Assembly (NCBI GenBank): GCA_005885325.1 | Contig: VAYX01000183.1 | Location: forward strand, 1-5,489 | Direction: 5' to 3' | From: Actinomycetota bacterium | Lineage (GTDB): Bacteria; Actinomycetota; UBA4738; HRBIN12 | Length of the DNA stretch: 5,489 nt | In this document: piece by piece, positions 1 to 5,489 of the stretch | Layout: every line of letters begins with the position of its first letter | Position numbering within the stretch: position 1 is the first letter of the stretch | Notes under the pieces: model-generated | Database searches by the model: none | Seen by the model: only the letters and a program-made list of their open reading frames with translations | What the model was told of the DNA's origin: nothing | Position numbers and translations under genes: made by a program

Positions 1-1
1 C

Positions 2-499
2 GTCGCCGTCTCGGCCACCATGGCCATCGGGGTGGCCGGACGGGCACCATGCGTGGCCCGATACGCCGACGGCGGTCCGACCTGGTGCGGGACCCAGATC
101 CCCGACCTGTACTACGCCGAGGACCTCGTGGCGGGTCGCCTGCCGTATGTCGATGGGTGCCGCTCGCTGACCACGCCCCCGCAGCCGTGCGACGAGTATC
201 CGGTGCTCACGATGTACGCGATGCGCGTTGGGGCGCTCGGAGGGGGTGTGTCCGGGTTCTTCTATGCCACGGCAGTCCTGTTGAGCCTCTGCGCGGCGAT
301 CGCCGGGTTCGTTGTTCGGGCTGATGAACTGGGACCTGGTCGGCATCGCGTTCATGGTGCTGGCGATCGACGCCTTCCTCCGAGATCGGGACGTGCTGTC
401 CGGCGTGTGGCTCGGGCTCGCGGTGGCGGCGAAGTTCTTCCCGGTCCTGCTGTTGGTCCCGTTCGGCCTCGACCGGTGGCGGGCGGGGCGACGAGCTGA
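2..499 (+). CDS. GT87/DUF2029-like membrane glycosyltransferase, N-terminal part (5' partial, frame broken near 310)
   Basis: This is the N-terminal section of a polytopic membrane protein resembling the GT87/DUF2029 family. Members of that family are GT-C-type enzymes that use polyprenyl-phosphate sugars, in mycobacteria as mannosyltransferases of cell-envelope glycolipids. The frame is open from the left edge, so the true start is outside the window. The visible part begins with the end of a hydrophobic helix (VSATMAIGVAG), then APC, a periplasmic-type loop with WCGTQIPDLYYAEDL and LPYVDG, the family-like EYPVLT motif, and a second hydrophobic stretch (FFYATAVLLSLCAAIAGFVV). Convincing coding stops near 310. 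The remaining frame to the stop at 499 is Arg/Gly/Pro-rich and is a shadow of the real continuation, which lies in the next frame from about 312. Family is fairly sure; the sugar and acceptor cannot be told. Confidence 0.72.
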   Translation, partial: VAVSATMAIGVAGRAPCVARYADGGPTWCGTQIPDLYYAEDLVAGRLPYVDGCRSLTTPPQPCDEYPVLTMYAMRVGALGGGVSGFFYATAVLLSLCAAIAGFVVRADELGPGRHRVHGAGDRRLPPRSGRAVRRVARARGGGEVLPGPAVGPVRPRPVAGGATS

Positions 500-1109
500 T
501 GCGACGCGACTGGTCGCCGGGGCCGGTGCCGCGTGGCTGGTCGTGAACCTCCCGTTCGCACTGCTGGCCTTCGATCGCTGGAGCTTCTTCTTCCGGTTCA
601 ACGCGCGGCGGCCGCCGGACATCGACACGGCGTGGTACGCGATCTGCCAACGCGGCTTCCACGACGTCCCGTGCATGCCCACCGGCCTGGTCAACACGGC
701 AAGCTTCATCCTGTTCGTCGCCGCCACGGCCATCGTGTGGAGGGCCAAGGCCAAGCGCGACCCGGAGTTCCGACCGTGGACCATGGGGTTCGCCATCCTG
801 GCCCTGTTCTTCCTGACGAACAAGGTGTACTCGCCGCAGTACGACCTGTGGCTGTTGCCGTGGTTCGCCCTCGTCCTGCCGAACCCGGTCCTGTTCGCCG
901 CCTTCGCCATCGCCGAGGTCCCGGTGTTCCTCATCCGGTACCAGGACGTGCTTGCGCCGCCGGGCGTGGGCTTTCAGGTTGCGGTCTTGATCCGGGATCT
1001 CGTGTTGGTGGGCTGCGTGGCGGCGTACGTCCTGGGACGAGGCGTTGAGCTGCCGGGTGTCACGCCCCGCGCGCGGAGCAGGCCCAGTCCGGTGGGGAGT
1101 CCACCCTGA
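312..1109 (+). CDS. GT87/DUF2029-like membrane glycosyltransferase, C-terminal part
   Basis: This frame encodes 265 residues and carries the rest of the gene that starts upstream in another frame. The listed start is a TTG inside the conserved region with no Shine-Dalgarno sequence, so it is a frame boundary rather than a credible independent start. Family-like features in order are MNWDLVGIAF (about residues 5-14), a helix with AAKFFPVLLLVP (39-50), the FNARRPPDIDTAWYA loop (96-110), and NKVYSPQYDLWLLPW (170-184), which matches the KVYSPQY..WLLP signature I associate with DUF2029. I count about six to eight hydrophobic helices, ending in a short Arg/Pro-rich tail. The last 50 bp overlap the 3' end of the convergent gene. 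Compared with remembered relatives, some 20-30 residues appear to be missing just before MNWDL, so the gene may be inactive unless this is an assembly error. Confidence 0.8.
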   Translation: MFGLMNWDLVGIAFMVLAIDAFLRDRDVLSGVWLGLAVAAKFFPVLLLVPFGLDRWRAGRRADATRLVAGAGAAWLVVNLPFALLAFDRWSFFFRFNARRPPDIDTAWYAICQRGFHDVPCMPTGLVNTASFILFVAATAIVWRAKAKRDPEFRPWTMGFAILALFFLTNKVYSPQYDLWLLPWFALVLPNPVLFAAFAIAEVPVFLIRYQDVLAPPGVGFQVAVLIRDLVLVGCVAAYVLGRGVELPGVTPRARSRPSPVGSPP

Positions 1110-1677
1110 TGTTCCGGGGCAGCGGGACCCAGGCGTGCTTGGTGAACGGCCCCACCTTGAAGGTCACGAGGAACTGTGTATAGGTCTCGAAAGTCCCCGG
1201 GGCGAATCGGGCGCAGTTCTCGAACTCTGTTCGAACGACGATCCACCTTCGGTCGCCGGCGCCGAGCGAGAACTGCATGAAGCGCTCGAGGCCCGGAGCG
1301 CCCACGCCGATCGCGCCCGCGTCACGCTTCGCCGCCATCTCCACCTTGAGTGGGACCAACAGCTCGTTCGGGCCGGTGAACTGGACCTTGTCGATCGTCA
1401 ACGGGACCGGCCCGTCGTTGATGAGCAGGAATCCGAACGAGAACGTGCCGCCGCCCGTGTAGGCCACCCGGATCCCGTTCTCACCGTCGGCGGTCACCGG
1501 TCCGGAGAAGGTGAAGTTGCCGGTGGATAGGGGCTGGTACCGCACGACGAAGAACACGACGGCGCCCAGGAAAGCGAGGACGATCAGGTAGAAGAACAGC
1601 CCCCACAGGCGCGCCTGCATGCGCAGCGCCGGATCGTACGGCGCGGTCGTGGGCGGCCTCTTCCGGACGAAGCCCAT
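1060..1677 (-). CDS. Hypothetical single-pass membrane protein with extracytoplasmic beta-rich domain
   Basis: The gene encodes 205 residues and I do not recognise the family. A short basic N-terminus (MGFVRKRPPT) precedes one strong transmembrane helix at about residues 24-46 (LWGLFFYLIVLAFLGAVVFF). The positive-inside rule then puts the remaining roughly 155 residues outside the membrane. That domain has alternating hydrophobic/polar stretches such as NFTFSGPV (54-61), FSFGFLLINDGPVPLTI (79-95) and QFLVTFKVGPF (168-178), which suggests a beta-sandwich, with a pair of cysteines at 155 and 200 that could form a disulfide. The ATG start is supported by GAGGAG (plus-strand 1687-1692) nine bases upstream. 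The gene lies 67 bp downstream of the DUF255 gene on the same strand, so co-transcription is possible. Its 3' end overlaps the convergent glycosyltransferase by 50 bp. That it is real is well supported; function is unknown. Confidence 0.8.
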   Translation of the reverse strand: MGFVRKRPPTTAPYDPALRMQARLWGLFFYLIVLAFLGAVVFFVVRYQPLSTGNFTFSGPVTADGENGIRVAYTGGGTFSFGFLLINDGPVPLTIDKVQFTGPNELLVPLKVEMAAKRDAGAIGVGAPGLERFMQFSLGAGDRRWIVVRTEFENCARFAPGTFETYTQFLVTFKVGPFTKHAWVPLPRNIRVDSPPDWACSARGA

Positions 1678-1744
1678 GGTTTCACGCTCCTCGCCAACAT
1701 CACTCGGCGAACGAGCGTGCGAACCTTAGCGCTGGATCTGGACC

Positions 1745-3799
<2,055 letters not shown>

Positions 3800-3842
3800 C
3801 CGCCCTAGTCTGTGCGCACTGACGGGGTTTCGACCACCCGAG

Positions 3843-3858
3843 GTCCCGGTGCGGGGAC
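3843..3858. repeat. Inverted repeat GTCCC-N6-GGGAC
   Basis: Two perfect 5-bp arms, GTCCC and GGGAC, flank a 6-bp GC-rich spacer (GGTGCG). The repeat sits just left of the tandem 19-bp repeats, within the divergent region between the DUF255 gene and the LuxR-type gene. It could be part of the same regulatory region, or a small hairpin in the leader of the DUF255 transcript. In GC-rich DNA a 5-bp inverted repeat arises easily by chance, so confidence in function is low. Confidence 0.3.
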
Positions 3859-3860
3859 GC

Positions 3861-3898
3861 CCGGGTAGGTCTTTCGGTACCGGGTAGGCCTTTCGGCC
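3861..3898. promoter_or_regulatory. Two tandem 19-bp repeats with palindromic cores, candidate LuxR/DosR-type operators
   Basis: Two directly repeated 19-bp units, starting at 3861 and 3880, match at 16 of 19 positions (CCGGGTAGGTCTTTCGGTA and CCGGGTAGGCCTTTCGGCC). The second contains a perfect inverted repeat, TAGGCC-TTTC-GGCCTA (3885-3900). The first carries the same core in imperfect form (AGGTC-TTTC-GGTAC, 3867-3880). The 5-4-5 layout of half-sites is that of DosR/DevR boxes (GGGAC-N4-GTCCC), which are bound by LuxR/NarL-type regulators. A more degenerate possible third site, GGACC-TCCT-CGGCC, lies at 3902-3915. The repeats sit between divergent genes and about 140-160 bp before the first possible start of the LuxR-type gene, so they could serve either direction. 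Read on the minus strand the second site is also a GGCC-GAAA-GGCC hairpin with a GNRA loop, so an RNA role is possible. The repeats are seen directly; operator function is inferred. Confidence 0.5.
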
Positions 3899-4042
3899 TA
3901 TGGACCTCCTCGGCCGTTTGGCTTAGGAACAACGGACGATGCGGGATATGACGACTTTCCCCCCCGCTCAAACCCTCCTGCTCGACTCGTCGAATGTGAC
4001 TGGAGCAGGTTCAGGGAACGTGTCAGACATCACTCTCTCTCC

Positions 4043-4465
4043 GTGTCGCGGATCACGCAAGAGCGGTGCCGGCGATCACGGCACCTCGTGGATGGGTTGC
4101 ACGAGTGTGGCCCCATGGCGGTGCACATGATCCTCGAGCCCACCGAGCTGCTCGAACTGGAGCGAACGGACGATGCGCCGGCAGCGCTGAACGACCTCCT
4201 GGCCATCGCATCATGGCTTGCCGTCAGGTGGGATGAGCTGGATGAGAAGGTCCGCCCGGCGCTGGTGCGGAGGATCCAGCAGGTGGCCTCCGACCTCGGG
4301 CGGCAGACCAATGGGAATGGAGTCGGGGGCAAGGGTTGCTCAACCGGCTCCTCCTACTCACCCCCCGAGAGATCGAGGTCATCCAGGCGATGGCCGACGG
4401 GCACTCCACCGCGAGGATCGCCGCCATTCTGGGAATCAGTACCGGAACCGTCCGGAGCCACGTGA
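4043..4465 (+). CDS. N-terminal helical part of a LuxR-type regulator (frameshifted relative to its HTH)
   Basis: This open frame encodes 140 residues starting from GTG; an internal ATG at 4115 (residue 25) is an equally plausible start, and neither has a good ribosome site. Residues about 25-95 look like real protein. They are rich in Leu, Glu, Asp and Arg with amphipathic helix spacing, for example PTELLELERTDDAPAALNDL and VRPALVRRIQQVASDLG. After GRQTNGNGVGGKG the sequence turns into a Ser/Pro/Arg-rich stretch that is the shadow of the HTH frame (4336-4563). I therefore read this as the N-terminal sensory or dimerisation part of the same regulator, with translation expected to switch frame near 4325-4335. 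No known sensor domain is recognisable. A CDS ending at 4465 is thus probably not a natural product unless the two parts are separate genes. Confidence 0.5.
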   Translation: MSRITQERCRRSRHLVDGLHECGPMAVHMILEPTELLELERTDDAPAALNDLLAIASWLAVRWDELDEKVRPALVRRIQQVASDLGRQTNGNGVGGKGCSTGSSYSPPERSRSSRRWPTGTPPRGSPPFWESVPEPSGAT

Positions 4466-4563
4466 AGAGCCTCCTAGGCAAGCTGGGACTGCATTCCCGC
4501 GTGGAGGCCGTATCCCTGATCCTCAGGAGCAACGGTCGGCCAGAGGGCTCCCCGAACGTTTAG
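4336..4563 (+). CDS. LuxR-family HTH DNA-binding domain (NarL/FixJ type)
   Basis: The frame encodes 75 residues that are almost entirely a LuxR C-terminal helix-turn-helix. LLTPREIEVIQAMADGHST (residues 7-25) is the scaffold helix region, IAAILGISTGTVRSHVKSLL (28-47) is the HTH with its recognition helix, and GKLGLHSRVEAVSLIL (48-63) is the closing helix. All the usual landmarks (TPRE, IA..L.IS..TV..H, KLG...R.EAV) are present, so the DNA-binding fold looks intact. The listed start is a TTG without a convincing ribosome site. Inserting one base in the G run at 4325-4329 would fuse this frame to the helical segment upstream and give a regulator of roughly 150 residues. A stand-alone HTH-only protein is the alternative. 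It lies to the right of the tandem palindromic repeats at 3861-3898, which makes autoregulation or control of the divergent DUF255 gene a reasonable guess. Confidence 0.82.
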   Translation: MLNRLLLLTPREIEVIQAMADGHSTARIAAILGISTGTVRSHVKSLLGKLGLHSRVEAVSLILRSNGRPEGSPNV

Positions 4564-4678
4564 CCGGCTACCGGCACAGTTCACACACGTTTTCCACCGC
4601 TGGTGCCCCAATTTGGGGATGCGCCCTCATGGCGTGGGCACAAGAATCCGGCATCGGGCGGTTTCTGTAGCCCAAAAG

Positions 4679-4790
4679 GTCGTTGCCTGTCGGCGGGACT
4701 AGAGGGGGCGTGGGGACTGGGCGTGAGCGTGCGAACGCTGAGTTGAGCGATCCCTGTCCCACAGGACGGATGGCCGACGGCGCAACGGAC
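4679..4790 (+). ncRNA. Candidate structured RNA (leader element or small RNA), unassigned class
   Basis: Nucleotides 4679-4694 pair with 4773-4790 to form a 16-bp helix (15 Watson-Crick pairs and one G-U) with only two single-base bulges, at 4781 and 4788. Inside it, 4710-4721 pairs with 4752-4762 (10 bp with one bulge and one mismatch). The apex is AGCGT-GCGA-ACGCT at 4726-4739, a 5-bp stem with a GNRA tetraloop. That gives about 31 pairs in 112 nt. The element lies 264 bp upstream of the secreted protein's preferred start and 116 bp after the LuxR-type stop. It does not match the riboswitch cores, SRP RNA or 6S RNA consensus I can recall. The strand is assigned from the neighbouring + strand gene, since the pairing itself would hold on either strand (apart from the G-U pair). 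It could be a riboswitch-like leader, a small RNA or just a stable hairpin. CCTGT-CCC-ACAGG at 4753-4765 is a competing local hairpin. Confidence 0.4.
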
Positions 4791-4911
4791 AAGAGAGGAG
4801 GTCTGAGCAAGAGGTGATGCCCATCGTCCACTGAGTGGTCCAGCCGGGTTTTCGTACACCGGGGATCGGTAGGCCCCAGCAATGGAACCTCCCGAAACGA
4901 TTCCCCTGTTC

Positions 4912-4918
4912 GAGGAGG
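4912..4918 (+). promoter_or_regulatory. Strong Shine-Dalgarno-like GAGGAGG before an alternative in-frame start (ATG 4928)
   Basis: GAGGAGG lies nine bases before ATG 4928, which is in frame with the secreted-protein start at 5054 and has no stop between. Using it would add 42 residues (MERRSRRSQRR...) ahead of the signal peptide. Because a signal peptide normally sits at the very N-terminus, I prefer the downstream start. The site may instead be chance or may translate a leader. Confidence 0.35.
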
Positions 4919-5040
4919 CTTTGAGATATGGAAAGAAGGAGTAGGCGATCTCAGCGTCGATATGTCGAGTCGCGTCTTGCGGCCGTCGACGCGCGGATCT
5001 TCGGTTCTTTGGGAGCACCACAATTCAATCATCCACAGTC

Positions 5041-5045
5041 AGGAG
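5041..5045 (+). promoter_or_regulatory. Ribosome binding site AGGAG for the secreted-protein gene
   Basis: AGGAG is placed eight bases before ATG 5054, ideal spacing. It selects the start that gives a normal signal peptide directly at the N-terminus. Confidence 0.7.
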
Positions 5046-5053
5046 TCTCACGT

Positions 5054-5489
5054 ATGGCACGAATCCTAGGTAGTAGAGGAACAGGGCGACGGCGCCGCTA
5101 CCAGCTCGGGGCCATCGTTTCGCTGGCCGCGGTGCTGGGCCTGTTCGTGGCACAGCCGGCCCTGGCGGCCCACGATCTCGCGTTCCAGCTCGACGGCGAC
5201 GTCGACCATACCACCACGACCTCCGTGGGTGGCGCAACACAGGCATACGACTGGGACAGCTTCTTCGGCCTTACGGGCTCGTGTCTCGGCACAACTGGCC
5301 TCGCGACCTGTTTGAGCCAAAATACCCTCACGGCAACGCAGATGACCGATGGGTTCACTAACTTGGCTGGCGTTGTTGACTTCAGGTTGAAGGGAACTGC
5401 CGCGAGCCCCAGCTTTGACACGTCCGACCGGACGACCTTCGCGACGGGGAGCAAGGACACCCTGAACATCACCCCGGGGTGGCAGTGCA
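5054..5489 (+). CDS. Secreted protein with signal peptide, N-terminal part (3' partial)
   Basis: The frame is open for 145 codons and runs off the right edge. Residues 1-15 are strongly basic (RGTGRRRRYQ), 19-33 are a hydrophobic core (GAIVSLAAVLGLFVA), and A36-L37-A38 followed by AHD is a standard signal peptidase I site, so the mature protein would begin near residue 39. The mature part starts AHDLAFQLDGDV and has YDWDSFF (65-71), a possible disulfide pair C77/C86, and TTFATGSKDTLNITPGWQC (127-145). The AH-F-L-GD, DW-S-F and TFATGSKDT..WQC blocks resemble, from memory, the N-terminus of large exported proteins of actinobacteria that later carry DUF11-like or other surface repeat domains. 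Their function is unknown. AGGAG eight bases upstream supports this ATG; an in-frame ATG at 4928 is the alternative. Many Thr/Asp/Gly residues fit an extracellular protein. Codon use is less GC-rich than in the DUF255 gene. Confidence 0.85.
   Translation, partial: MARILGSRGTGRRRRYQLGAIVSLAAVLGLFVAQPALAAHDLAFQLDGDVDHTTTTSVGGATQAYDWDSFFGLTGSCLGTTGLATCLSQNTLTATQMTDGFTNLAGVVDFRLKGTAASPSFDTSDRTTFATGSKDTLNITPGWQC

Larger units (their letters stand above)
4564..5053. other. 490-bp intergenic region with several inverted repeats and no convincing gene
   Basis: No frame here on either strand shows recognisable protein sequence; the long minus-strand frames are Pro/Arg/Ser-rich and look like chance. 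Base composition appears less GC-biased than in the flanking genes. Structures seen are a small GCCGG-CTA-CCGGC hairpin at 4563-4575 overlapping the LuxR-type stop codon, a CCCCA-ATT-TGGGG inverted repeat at 4606-4618, the large fold at 4679-4790, and a CCACTGAGTGG palindrome at 4828-4838. Purine-rich ribosome-site-like tracts occur at 4796-4801, 4912-4918 and 5041-5045. I saw no clear -35/-10 promoter pair. The region probably holds the terminator of the LuxR-type gene and the promoter and leader of the secreted-protein gene. Confidence 0.6.

Noticed and set aside
3861..3900. CRISPR-like repeat array
   Set aside because: There are only two adjacent units with no unique spacers between them; the palindromic operator reading fits better.
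3939..4130. Plus-strand 63-codon frame starting MRDMTTFPP
   Set aside because: There is no ribosome site or motif, and it overlaps the start region of the LuxR-type N-terminal frame; probably chance.
4563..4575. GCCGG-CTA-CCGGC hairpin at the LuxR-type stop codon as a rho-independent terminator
   Set aside because: The stem is only 5 bp and no T run follows; not enough for a terminator call.
4679..4790. SRP RNA, c-di-GMP-I, ydaO (c-di-AMP), SAM-I or hammerhead element
   Set aside because: The fold is rod-like, but the diagnostic cores of these classes as I remember them (for example the SRP GGAA apical motif or the hammerhead CUGANGA/GAAA) are absent.
4817..4834. Five-codon ORF (MPIVH) preceded by an AGGAGG tract, as a leader peptide
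   Set aside because: It is too short to judge and has no run of regulatory codons; the AGGAGG-to-ATG distance of about 15 bases is also too long.
4568..5032. Minus-strand frames of about 150 codons across the 490-bp intergenic region
   Set aside because: There is no motif and no convincing ribosome site, the composition is Pro/Ser/Arg-rich, and two frames overlap over the same span; chance is likelier.
5098..5472. Minus-strand 124-codon frame opposite the secreted-protein gene
   Set aside because: The plus strand has a textbook signal peptide and Shine-Dalgarno; the antisense frame has no recognisable features.

Overview
The window is high-GC DNA, most likely from an actinobacterium (Actinomycetota, possibly an uncultured lineage). 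The evidence is the strong G/C bias at third codon positions, an actinobacterial-style GT87/DUF2029 membrane glycosyltransferase, a DUF255 protein, a LuxR/NarL-type DNA-binding domain, and a secreted protein of a type I associate with soil actinobacteria. The assignment is from sequence character only and stops at phylum level.

Left part (1-1744): a polytopic GT87/DUF2029-like glycosyltransferase gene enters from the left edge on the + strand. Its reading frame breaks near position 310, where a family-conserved stretch also seems to be missing, so it is either a damaged gene or an assembly fault. It converges with, and overlaps by 50 bp, a minus-strand gene for a 205-residue protein with one membrane anchor and no recognised family.

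Middle (1745-3799): one intact minus-strand gene encodes a 684-residue thioredoxin-like DUF255 protein (YyaL/SPATA20 family) with a CHWC motif and an alpha/alpha-barrel domain. It lies 67 bp upstream of the small membrane protein on the same strand, so the two may be co-transcribed.

Right part (3800-5489): a 243-bp divergent intergenic region carries two tandem 19-bp repeats. Each unit has a 5-4-5 half-site layout like DosR/NarL-class operators; one is a perfect inverted repeat and the other is imperfect. To the right is a small LuxR-type regulator whose helical N-terminal part and HTH part lie in different frames, probably because of a one-base deletion in a G run. A 490-bp non-coding stretch follows. 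It contains a possible structured RNA of about 112 nt, closed by a 16-bp imperfect helix and topped by a GNRA hairpin. This lies upstream of a secreted protein with a clear signal peptide that runs off the right edge.

Working model (inference): the LuxR-type protein may act on the tandem sites beside it, and the structured leader may affect expression of the secreted protein. Two frame disruptions in 5.5 kb are also compatible with sequencing or assembly errors.
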